A DNA stretch of 64,000 nt from Kutzneria sp. CA-103260 (GTDB lineage: Bacteria > Actinomycetota > Actinomycetes > Mycobacteriales > Pseudonocardiaceae), in NCBI RefSeq assembly GCF_018263855.1, contig NZ_CP073318.1, forward strand, positions 11,470,001-11,534,000. Reading direction: 5' to 3'. A model generated the notes under the pieces. That model was not told where the DNA came from and did not search any database. It was given only the letters and a program-made list of their open reading frames with translations. Positions 10,137 to 19,200 of the stretch are shown piece by piece (the first letter of the stretch is position 1; each line of letters opens with the position of its first letter). A program made the position numbers and the translations under genes.

Positions 10137-10221
10137 ATCATCGAAAGCTGTTTGACAGCAAGAGAAAACGTGACGCGGGCGGCCTGTGGCGCCGACGCGG
10201 TGTGGACGGGACGTTCTTTTG

Positions 10222-13200
10222 ATGGCTGACGAAACGACATCTACTGACGGACTCGGCGCGAACCCGGTGGCGATTGTCGGGCTCGGCGCGTTGTACCCGC
10301 GTTCCCCGGATGTTCGCGAGTACTGGCGGAACATCGTCGACGGGGTCGACTGCATCGAGGACGTGCCCGAGACGCACTGGCGGATCGAGGACTACTACGA
10401 CCCCGATCCGTCCACTCCGGACAAGACCTATGTCCGGCGCGGCGGCTTCCTACCCACCGTCGACTTCAACCCGCTGGAGTACGGCCTGCCGCCGAACACC
10501 ATCGAGGTGACCGACGTCCTGCAGCTGCTCAGCCTCATGGTCGCCAAGCAGACCCTGCACGACGCCGGCGTGCTGGACAAGGCGGGCGGCTGGCCGGCGC
10601 GCACCGGCGTGGTGCTCGGCGTCACCGGCGCCAACTCGCTCACCCAGCCGCTGGCCACCCGGCTCCAGACACCGGTGCTCAAGGACGTGGTCCGCAGCTA
10701 CGGACTGTCCGATGTGGACGCCGAGGAGATCGCCGACCGGTTCCGCGCGGCTTTCGCACCGTGGGAGGAGAACTCCTTTCCCGGGATGTTGGGCAATGTG
10801 GTGGCGGGCCGCATCGCGAATCGGTTCGACCTCGGTGGCATGAACTGCACGGTGGACGCGGCCTGCGCCAGTTCCCTGGCCGCCGTCCGGATGGCTGTCT
10901 CCGAACTGGTGTCCGGCCGGGCCGACCTGATGCTCACCGGCGGTTGCGACGCCGAGAACACCATCCTGATGTACCTGTGCTTCTCCAAGACCCCGGCCTT
11001 CTCGCGGACCGAGGTCATCCGCCCCTTCGACGCCAACAGCGACGGCACGCTGATCGGTGAGGGCCTGGGCATGTTGGCGCTCAAGCGGCTCGCTGACGCC
11101 GAACGCGACGGCGACCGGATATACGCGGTCCTGCGCGGGATCGGCTCGTCCAGCGACGGCCGGTTCAAGAGCATCTACGCACCACGCAAGGAAGGCCAGG
11201 TCACCGCGCTGCGCCGGGCCTACGCCGACGCGGGTTTCGGCCCGGAACAGGTGGGCCTGGTCGAGTGCCACGGCACCGGCACGGCGGTCGGCGACCTCAC
11301 CGAGCTGACCGCGCTCGGTGAGCTGTACGCCGACGCCGACCGCGGGCAGGTGTGCGTGGGCAGCGTCAAATCCCAGATCGGCCACACCAAGGCGGCCGCC
11401 GGCGCGGCCGGGCTGATCAAGATGGCCCTCGCGCTGCACGACCGGGTGCTGCCGCCCACCATCAACGTCCGGGAGCCGGCGCGGGCGTTCGACGAGTCGC
11501 CGTTTCACCTCAGCGGCAAGGCCCGGCCGTGGATCGCCGACCCGGATCGTCCGGTGCGACGGGCTGCGGTGTCCTCTTTCGGCTTCGGTGGCACCAACTT
11601 CCACTGTGTGCTGGAGGAGTACCCAGCGGCGGCGGACCGGCCGGTCTTCGCCCCGGCCGCCGAGGTGCGGATGTGGTCGGGCGAGAACGTCGCCGCGCTG
11701 ATCACGGCCATGGAACGCGACCCGGACGGCGTCGAGCCGACCGGCGACACCCCGTCCGGGCACGCGCGGGTGGCGGTGGTCGGCGGTACTGCCGAGGAAC
11801 TTGCCGAGGCGCGCGAGTTGGCGCTCGACCGACTTCGCAAGGATCCGGACGCCTCCGCGTTCTCGTTGCGCGGCAAAGACATCTGGTATCGCAGCGAAGC
11901 TGTTCCTGAGGCCAAGGTGGCCGCCTTGTTCGCCGGGCAGGGCAGCCAGTATGTCGGGATGGGGGCCCGGGCCGCGATCTGCGTGCCGCACGTGCGGGCC
12001 GCTTTCGACCAGGCGGCAACGGCTTTCGGTGGCGTCGAAGCGCTGGGCCGGGTGATCTTCCCATCGGACGCCTTCGATGACGCCACGCGCCAGGCCCAGG
12101 AGGAGGCGTTGCGCCGCACCGACCACGCCCAGCCCGCGATCGGTGCGCTGGCCGCCGGCCAGTACCGCTACCTGGCCGAGCTCGGACTGCGGCCGGAGGC
12201 TGGGCTCGGGCACAGTTTCGGTGAGTTGACCGCGCTGTGGGCGGCCGGCAGCCTGTCCGACCAGGAGTTGGTGGCGCTGGCCCGAGTGCGTGGGCAGGCG
12301 ATGGCGGCGACCCCGACGGACGGCGATCCGGGAGCCATGGCCGCCGTCCGGGGCACGTGTGAGGACGTCCAGCAGTTGCTGGCCGATCGAGACGGGCTGT
12401 GGATCTGCAACGTCAACGCGCCCGGCCAGACCGTGGTCGGTGGCGGCACCGCGGCGGTCGAGCAGTTGGTCGCCGACTGCGCGGCCCGGGGCATCCATGC
12501 CCGCCGGTTGCCGGTGGCGGCTGCGTTCCACACGCCGCACGTGGCGCATGCCGTGCCGGCCTTCCGCACCGCGGTGGACGGTGTTTCCCTTGGTGCGCCG
12601 CAGTTCTCGGTTCTGGCCAACACGCCTGGCGCCGAGTACGGCGACGACCCGGTGGCCAACCGGGAGGTGCTGACCAACCAGCTGGTCAATCCCGTGCACT
12701 TCGGTCCCCGGGTCGAACAGCTGTACCGCGACGGCTGCCGGATCTTCGTCGAGTTCGGGCCGAAGGCGGTGCTGTCCGGTCTGGTGCGCGACGTGTTGCG
12801 CGGCCACGACGACGTGGCCGTGGTCGCCACCGACGCCGGACCGGACCGGGACGGCGACCGCTCCCTCAAACAGGCCGTTGCCCAGCTTGTCGTGCTCGGT
12901 GTCCCGCTCGCCGGTTGCCACCGGTTCCGGGCCGTCGACGCACCGATGCCCACGCGGAAAGGAATGACGATCCCCTTGAACGGTGTGAACCATGTGTCCG
13001 AGCAGCGACGCGAGGCGTATCGGCAGGCCCTGGCCCAAGGCGCCCCGGCCACCGGCAACGGCTCTGGGAACGGCTCGATGAACGGCACTGCCCCGCACTC
13101 CGGCAACGGTGCCGCCCAGTACCCGGCGAACGGCGTCGCCCCACACACGGGGAACGGGGTCGCCGCGTACACGGGGAACGGCGTCGAGCCGCACTCCGGG

Positions 13201-13983
13201 AACGGCCACCACACCCCGGCCGCCGCGGCCGATCGACCGGACACCTTCCCGGGCGGCATGCTCGCGGTCGAGCACCTGGCCATGCACCGCGACTATCTGG
13301 CCGGGCAGACCGGCATCGCCGAGCGGCTGAGTCGACTGCTGGAGAACGAGTCGACGCGATCGGCGATGCGCGACGAGGTGATCACCGGGATCTCCGCGCT
13401 GGCCCAGCACAACGTGGCCATCGCCCACAGCCACGCGCAGGCCAGCGAGGTAGTGCGCGGATTCGCCCAGCTGGCCGGTGGCATCGCTCCGCCGGCGAAC
13501 GGGTTCCACGTGCCCGCAACACGTATGCCCGAACTGGCCCCGCCGCCGAGGGAACCGGCCGCGCTCACGGCGGCGCAGCCGGCGATCGCAGTCCCGCCGC
13601 CAGCACCGGTCGAGGACTTCGCGCCGGCCCCGACGCCGCCCGCGCCGGTTCAGTCTGCGCCGGTTCAGCCCGTGCCGGTCGACTCCGGACCGGCCATGGC
13701 GGCCCCGGCCCAGCCCGAATCCGCCGCCGGCCAGGACGTGTCGACCGCGCTGCTGCGGGTGGTCTCCGAGAAGACCGGCTATCCGGTGGACATGCTGGAG
13801 ACGTCCATGGACATGGAGGCGGATCTGGGCATCGACTCGATCAAGCGGATCGAGATCATGGGCGGGGTGCAGCAGCTTTTCCCGGACGCGCCCGCACCGG
13901 AACCGGAGCGACTGGCCGAGCTGCGCACCCTGGACGACGTCATCGGCTTCATCGGCGGTGAGGTCGCCGCCCCAAAAAGCTGA
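10222..13983 (+). CDS. pfaA-like: PfaA-type synthase, N-terminal part: KS-AT-ACP
   Basis: A 1253-aa megasynthase resembling the first half of PUFA-synthase PfaA. Ketosynthase (about 14-460): Cys215 in DAACASS, His350 in HGTGT, His388 in GHTKAAAG. Acyltransferase (about 565-880): GQGSQYVGMG and nucleophile Ser665 in GHSFGE. An Asn-Gly-rich linker (about 942-997) holds repeated xGNG units; after a helical segment and a Pro-rich linker comes one ACP with Ser1206 in DLGIDSIKRIEIMGG. PfaA proteins normally have four to nine tandem ACPs followed by KR and DH in the same chain; here there is one ACP and the chain stops right after it. ATG 10222 is used although its RBS is weak. The KR-DH half is in the -1 frame directly downstream. 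Confidence 0.92.
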   Translation: MADETTSTDGLGANPVAIVGLGALYPRSPDVREYWRNIVDGVDCIEDVPETHWRIEDYYDPDPSTPDKTYVRRGGFLPTVDFNPLEYGLPPNTIEVTDVLQLLSLMVAKQTLHDAGVLDKAGGWPARTGVVLGVTGANSLTQPLATRLQTPVLKDVVRSYGLSDVDAEEIADRFRAAFAPWEENSFPGMLGNVVAGRIANRFDLGGMNCTVDAACASSLAAVRMAVSELVSGRADLMLTGGCDAENTILMYLCFSKTPAFSRTEVIRPFDANSDGTLIGEGLGMLALKRLADAERDGDRIYAVLRGIGSSSDGRFKSIYAPRKEGQVTALRRAYADAGFGPEQVGLVECHGTGTAVGDLTELTALGELYADADRGQVCVGSVKSQIGHTKAAAGAAGLIKMALALHDRVLPPTINVREPARAFDESPFHLSGKARPWIADPDRPVRRAAVSSFGFGGTNFHCVLEEYPAAADRPVFAPAAEVRMWSGENVAALITAMERDPDGVEPTGDTPSGHARVAVVGGTAEELAEARELALDRLRKDPDASAFSLRGKDIWYRSEAVPEAKVAALFAGQGSQYVGMGARAAICVPHVRAAFDQAATAFGGVEALGRVIFPSDAFDDATRQAQEEALRRTDHAQPAIGALAAGQYRYLAELGLRPEAGLGHSFGELTALWAAGSLSDQELVALARVRGQAMAATPTDGDPGAMAAVRGTCEDVQQLLADRDGLWICNVNAPGQTVVGGGTAAVEQLVADCAARGIHARRLPVAAAFHTPHVAHAVPAFRTAVDGVSLGAPQFSVLANTPGAEYGDDPVANREVLTNQLVNPVHFGPRVEQLYRDGCRIFVEFGPKAVLSGLVRDVLRGHDDVAVVATDAGPDRDGDRSLKQAVAQLVVLGVPLAGCHRFRAVDAPMPTRKGMTIPLNGVNHVSEQRREAYRQALAQGAPATGNGSGNGSMNGTAPHSGNGAAQYPANGVAPHTGNGVAAYTGNGVEPHSGNGHHTPAAAADRPDTFPGGMLAVEHLAMHRDYLAGQTGIAERLSRLLENESTRSAMRDEVITGISALAQHNVAIAHSHAQASEVVRGFAQLAGGIAPPANGFHVPATRMPELAPPPREPAALTAAQPAIAVPPPAPVEDFAPAPTPPAPVQSAPVQPVPVDSGPAMAAPAQPESAAGQDVSTALLRVVSEKTGYPVDMLETSMDMEADLGIDSIKRIEIMGGVQQLFPDAPAPEPERLAELRTLDDVIGFIGGEVAAPKS

Positions 13984-14027
13984 GCGCTGACCAGGAACGC
14001 CGGCAGGTCGGGCTGGTCCCGCTGCCG
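13971..14027 (+). other. candidate -1 programmed frameshift signal joining KS-AT-ACP to KR-DH
   Basis: At 13971-13977 the bases C-CCA-AAA form an X-XXY-YYZ slippery heptamer in the zero frame, two codons before UGA (13981). Slipping by -1 gives P-K-K-L-S-A-D and continues into the KR-DH frame. Downstream, GACCAG (13989-13994) can pair with CTGGTC (14013-14018), and CGGCAG (14001-14006) with CTGCCG (14022-14027), an H-type pseudoknot starting 11 nt after the heptamer. Alternatively an inner CGGG/CCCG stem extends the second pair into a plain hairpin. The next start codon in the second frame (GTG 14037) lacks a Shine-Dalgarno. A single-base sequencing error in the A5 run would look the same. 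Confidence 0.5.
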
Positions 14028-14036
14028 AGCCCGACC

Positions 14037-16253
14037 GTGGCCGCCGAGTGTTATCGGGGCCACCGGTCGGCGTTCCTGGCCGGCGACACCGAGCTGGCCC
14101 GCGCCCTGGCCACCCGGCTGGCCGCGGACGGCTGGACCGTGCACCACGGCGAGCTGCCGCCCGAGCTCGATCTGGCGATCTGGTTCGCCGACGAGACCGG
14201 CGGCGTGGAAGCCGCGCTGCGCGAGGCATTGCTGTTGGCCGGCCGCGTGCAGGACCGACTGCGGGCTGCCGCGTCGGTCGGTCGGGCCGCGTTTCTCACC
14301 GTGACCCGCCTCGACGGCCAGCTGGGTCTCGCGGGCACTGCTGACATCGACCGCGCGGTGCTGGGCGGGCTTCCTGGTTTGGTGAAGACGCTCGCCCTGG
14401 AAGCACCGGAGGTGTTCTGCCGCGCGGTCGATCTGGAACCCGCGCTGGACGATGCGCGCGGGGCCGAACTGCTGCTGGCCGAACTGTCCGATGTAGACGG
14501 CAAGCACCAGCAGATCGGCCACCGCGTGGACGGAACCCGGTGCACGATCGCCCTCCGCGACACGCCCGACCCGGCGCTGCCCGGGATTCTCGGTGTCCCG
14601 GAGCCGGGGCCGGACGATCTACTCCTGGTCACCGGCGGCGCTCGCGGCATCACCGCGGCCTGCGCCGTCGGCCTGGCGCGGCGGTACCGGTGCGGGTTGG
14701 TGCTGCTTGGTCGGACCCAACCTGCGGACGAACCCTCGTGGGCCGAGGGCGTTGCGACCGAGCAACTGCGCGCGGCCGCCGCGACGTGGTTACGGGCCAA
14801 GGGCGAGAAGCCGGTGCCCCGGCAGGTCGCGGCGATGGAGCGCGAACTGGTTGGCGCACGCGAGATCCGCGAGACCCTGCGGGCGATCACCGAGGCCGGC
14901 GGGCGAGCCGAGTACGTCACGGTGGACATCACCGACCCTGAAGCCACCAAGGTTGCGCTGCGGCCGTATCGAGACCGCGTCACCGGCCTGGTGCACGGCG
15001 CGGGTCTGCTGGCCGACGGGCTGATCACCGCCAAGCAGGCTGCCGACGTGGACCGAGTGCTGGCGGTGAAGATCGCCGGTCTGCGCAACGTCCGCACCGT
15101 GGTGCCGGCCGAGCAACTGCGGCATGTGCTGCTGTTCTCCTCGGTGGCCGGGTTGTTCGGCAACGTCGGGCAGTCCGACTACGCGATGGCCAACGAAGCC
15201 CTGAACCGGGTGGCCTGCAGCCTGCGCGCACGCCGCCCGGCCACCCGGATCACCGCGGTGAACTGGGGCGCCTGGGCCGGGGGCATGGTCACCCCGGAAC
15301 TGGCCCGGATGTTCGCCGAACGCGGCGTGCCGCTGCTGGAAGTACCGGAGGGCGTGCGGTACTTCGTCGAGCAGTTCGCTGCGGAACGAGGCGCGGACAC
15401 GGTCTGCATGGTCGGGCCGTCCACGCCGCTGTCCGGCCCACCACCGGCCGAAATGCGCCTGTCCACGGCCTCACTGGCGTCCGACCCGGTGATCGCCCAG
15501 CACGCGATCGGTGGCGCGCCGGTGTTGCCGCTGACCGCCGCGATCGGCCTGGCACTGTCGGCCGTACGGGGATTCACAGCCGGCCGGGTGACCGATGTCG
15601 CCGTGCGCAAAGGCCTGGTATTCGACGGATCCCACCCCGCAGAGCTCCGGATCGCTGTCACCCCAGGGGAAACCGGGCAGCTGGTGGACATTCGAGACGA
15701 CCGGGACCGGCCAAGGTACACGATGACCGTGGCCGGTCCCGGTGACCAGCCCTTGCCAGCGCTGGCCGTGCCATCCGGCGAGAGCACACCGGCACAGTGC
15801 TACCAGGACGGCACGCTGTTCCACGGTCCAGCGTTCCGCGGCATCCGCGAGGTTCACGACGACGGCGCACGGCTGCTGCTCGGTTGCCGACTGCCGGCGG
15901 GGGAGTTTGCCGGCGGTGCCTGCCAGGTACCTGGCTACGACCCGGTGCTGGCCGACGTGCTGCTACAGGCGGTCCTGGTCTGGGCCCGTCAACAAAAGCA
16001 GGTCGCAGTGCTGCCGGTCGCCGTCGCGGAGATCGACCTGCGCACGCCGCTGCCCGCCGACGAGCCGTTCCTGGTCGAGGTGTGCGGGGACGACGACGCG
16101 TCGGGGCGACTGGTCTGCACGGTGACCGCGTACGGTCCGGACGGCCGCGCGCTGTGCCGTTTCCGGGGCGTCGAGGCCGTCGCGGTCCCCGGGCTCGCCG
16201 AGAAGTTCCAAGCCACACAACCGGTTCCAGGGGGGAAGAACGGCGATGGTTGA
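14037..16253 (+). CDS. PfaA-type synthase, C-terminal part: ketoreductase-dehydratase
   Basis: Reductive half of a PfaA-like synthase, 738 aa from GTG 14037, which lies inside the structural subdomain that precedes the KR; translation more likely enters by frameshift from the previous frame. The KR (about 190-430) has the NADPH-binding TGGARGI starting at Thr199, then LFSSVAGLFGNVGQSDYAMANEA with catalytic Tyr382. A double-hotdog dehydratase-like domain follows (about 455-738), with His489 in HAIGGAPVLPLTAA as the probable catalytic His. Together with the previous gene it restores the canonical KS-AT-ACP-KR-DH order. It overlaps the next gene by eight bases, indicating translational coupling. 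Confidence 0.88.
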   Translation: MAAECYRGHRSAFLAGDTELARALATRLAADGWTVHHGELPPELDLAIWFADETGGVEAALREALLLAGRVQDRLRAAASVGRAAFLTVTRLDGQLGLAGTADIDRAVLGGLPGLVKTLALEAPEVFCRAVDLEPALDDARGAELLLAELSDVDGKHQQIGHRVDGTRCTIALRDTPDPALPGILGVPEPGPDDLLLVTGGARGITAACAVGLARRYRCGLVLLGRTQPADEPSWAEGVATEQLRAAAATWLRAKGEKPVPRQVAAMERELVGAREIRETLRAITEAGGRAEYVTVDITDPEATKVALRPYRDRVTGLVHGAGLLADGLITAKQAADVDRVLAVKIAGLRNVRTVVPAEQLRHVLLFSSVAGLFGNVGQSDYAMANEALNRVACSLRARRPATRITAVNWGAWAGGMVTPELARMFAERGVPLLEVPEGVRYFVEQFAAERGADTVCMVGPSTPLSGPPPAEMRLSTASLASDPVIAQHAIGGAPVLPLTAAIGLALSAVRGFTAGRVTDVAVRKGLVFDGSHPAELRIAVTPGETGQLVDIRDDRDRPRYTMTVAGPGDQPLPALAVPSGESTPAQCYQDGTLFHGPAFRGIREVHDDGARLLLGCRLPAGEFAGGACQVPGYDPVLADVLLQAVLVWARQQKQVAVLPVAVAEIDLRTPLPADEPFLVEVCGDDDASGRLVCTVTAYGPDGRALCRFRGVEAVAVPGLAEKFQATQPVPGGKNGDG

Positions 16254-19200
16254 TCGGCGGATAGCGGTGGTGGGCATGGCCTGCCTGCTGCCCGGCGCAC
16301 AGCACCCGGACCAGTTCTGGGACGGCCTGCTGGCCGGCGCCGACCACCGCACGCTGGGTGGTCACGCGGAGTTCGGCACCGGCCCCGAGGTGCCCGGCGG
16401 GTGGGGCGACCCGGAGCACCACATCAGCTCCACCCGAGGCGGATTCGTCACCGAGCCGGCGCTGGACCTGTCCGGACTGGCGCTGCCGGAGTCCACATTG
16501 GATGGTTTGGACCCGGTGTTCCGCTGGACATTGCACACTGCCCGGGGCGCGTTGCGGGACGCCGGGCTGACCGGTGCCGCACTGGCGCGCACCGGCCTGG
16601 TCATGGGCAACTACTCGTTCCCCACCCGGTCCTCGGTGCGGCTGTGCGCGCCGATGGCCCACAGGGCGGTGAGCGACGGGCTGGCCCGACTGGGCATTGT
16701 CGACTCGCCGGGCAACGCGTCCGAGCCCGAGCCCGACGCGCTGAACCTGTGGCCGTTCGGCCAGCCACCGGCGGTCGCGGCCACCGCGCTGCGCCTCGGC
16801 GGCCCGTACCTGGCCCTCGACGCCGCCTGTTCCTCGGCCCTGTACAGCGTGGCCCTGGCCCGGGACTACCTGCTGACCGGCCGCGCCGACGCGATGCTGG
16901 CCGGCGCGGTGTGCGCACCGGACCCGCTGTTGATCCAGCTCGCTTTCTCCGATCTGCGGGCCTACTCGCCGGACGGCGTCAGCCAGCCCTTCGACGCGCG
17001 CACCACCGGCATCGTGACCGGGCAGGGCGCCGGCATGTTCGTGCTCAAGCGGTATTCGGACGCGGTCCGTGACGGCGACGTGATCCACGCGGTGATCGAG
17101 TCCGTCGGCCTGTCCAACGACGGAGCCGGGCGGCATGTGCTGGCGCCGAACCAGGAGGGCCAGGTCGCGGCGTATCGCCAGGCGTACCAGGACATCGACC
17201 CGGAGACCGTGCACTACGTGGAGTGCCACGCGACCGGCACCCCGCTCGGGGACGGCACCGAACTTCGTGGCCTACAGGCGTTCTTCGGCACTCCGCCCGC
17301 GCTCGGTTCGGTGAAGGGCAACGTCGGCCACCTGCTCACCGTCGCGGGATTCGCCAGCATGCTCAAGACGGTGCTGGCGATGCGGCACGGGATCCTGCCC
17401 GCGACGCCGGGCATTGCCGAGCTGGTGCGTCCGGTGGACGGCGAGGCGGCCGCCACCCGCGTGGTGCGCGAAAGCCAGCCGTGGCCGGTGGAATCCGGCA
17501 CACGCCGGGCCGGGGTGTCCGCGTTCGGGTTCGGCGGTACCAACGCGCACATCGTCCTGTCCAACGCGGCTACTGCGGACCAACCCGACCACGACGACTT
17601 CCCGGAGCCGCCTCGGCTGGCCGTGACCGGGGTCGGCGCGCTCGTCGGATCTGCAGGCAACGCGGCCGCCCTACAGTCCCATCTCCGCACCGGTGCCTCG
17701 CTGCTCGCCGAGCTGCCGGCCGCGCGCTGGTACGGCTTGGACCAGCCGGCCGCTGACCGGACTGCGCCGCGAGGCGGGTACCTGACCGACATCCCCACCC
17801 ACCCTCGGACCCACCGCATCCCGCCCAACGAACTCGCCCAGTTCAACCCGCAGCATCTCGCCCTGTTCGAGGTCGTGGAGCAGGCCCTCGCCGACGCCGG
17901 TTTCGCAACGCCCCCAACCGGAACCAGGGCCACCGAAATGCCGTCCCGCCGGGTCGCCGTGGTGCTGGCGATGGAACTGGAACCCCGGTCGCACACCCAC
18001 CGCATCCGGTTCGACATCGGCACGCACGTTCGCGAAGAGCTGGCGCGCACCGGCGTCCGATACGACGAGGAGCAGGTGGCGGCCGTCGAGGCGGCGGTGC
18101 GGGGCGCGGTGCACGATCCGGTCGGCGCCAACGAAGTGCTCAGCTACATCGGCAACATCATGGCCAGCCGGGTCAGCGCCGCGCACAACTTCACCGGGCC
18201 GTCCTTCACTCTCGCCGCCGACGCCACCGCCGGGGCACGCGCACTGGAAGTGGCCCAGCTGCTGCTGCTCGACCCCACTGTGGAGGCGGTCGTGGTCGGC
18301 GGCGTGGATCTCGCAGCAGGCGCGGAGAACACCCGTGCCACCGCGCGACTTGCCGCTGAGATGCCTCCCCTGGGCGACGGCGCTGCGGCGCTCATCCTCA
18401 CCAGGGCGGACACCGCCGTCCAGCCCTACGCGGTGCTGGACGCCGTGCAGGTGACTCGCGGTGAGGCCCCCGACCTGCTGAGCACGTGCGCAGCGGAAGC
18501 ATTGCGAGCTGCTGGGCGAACCACCGAGGACGTGGCCTACCTTGTGCTCGGCGGTGCCACAGCAGCCGAGCGCCACGCCGAGGTCGCAGCGCTCGGCCCG
18601 GCGCACCCGGAGGGATCGGACCCGTTCCGCTGCGCGCTGGGCGGTCTGGCACCAACGGTCGGCGCGACCGGGGCCGCCGCGCCACTGCTGTCCTTGGTGC
18701 ACGCGGTGCTCACCGTGCACGAGCGCGAACTGCCGGCTGCCCCGTCGGACCTGCTCGCGAACGGCGTGCTGGCCGAGTCGGGTTTCACGGAACTCGACCG
18801 GCCCCAACCATGGTTGACACCCCGCCGCGAAGCGCCGCGAACCGCGATGGTGTCGGTGCCCGGAGACCACGCCGTAGCGCAGATTGTGGTCAGCTCGCCG
18901 CGGTTGCCACGACCCAGCCCGGCCGTCGACTGGGTCGGCGGTCCCGGACTGCTGCTGCTCCCACTGTCCGCTGTGGACGGTCCGACGCTGGTTGCCGCCG
19001 TGCGGGACACGCGGGAGCGCCTGGCCGACGGCGCGGATCCGCTGGCCCTGGTGCGGCAGGCCGTGGCCGCGCCGAGGGCGAAGTACACCGCGGTGTTCGT
19101 CGCGGCCGACCAGGACGGCCTGCTCGGCGAACTCGGCGCGGCGGAACGGGATCTGCGCGAAGTCATCGCCACGGGTGGCGAATGGGCCACGCCGGCCGGC

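Noticed and set aside
10144..10221. TTGACA at 10152 as the -35 of a promoter for the synthase genes
   Set aside because: No acceptable -10 box at 16-19 bp spacing; the genes are probably read from the upstream operon promoter.
13045..13210. Repeated GGGAACGG units suggested a phase-variable tandem repeat
   Set aside because: They encode an Asn-Gly-rich interdomain linker and the units are imperfect, so a flexible linker explains them.
10450..14229. A 1259-codon open frame on the minus strand over the KS-AT-ACP gene
   Set aside because: Arg/Gly/His-rich translation with no domain, exactly antisense to a strongly supported synthase gene; a common high-GC shadow.
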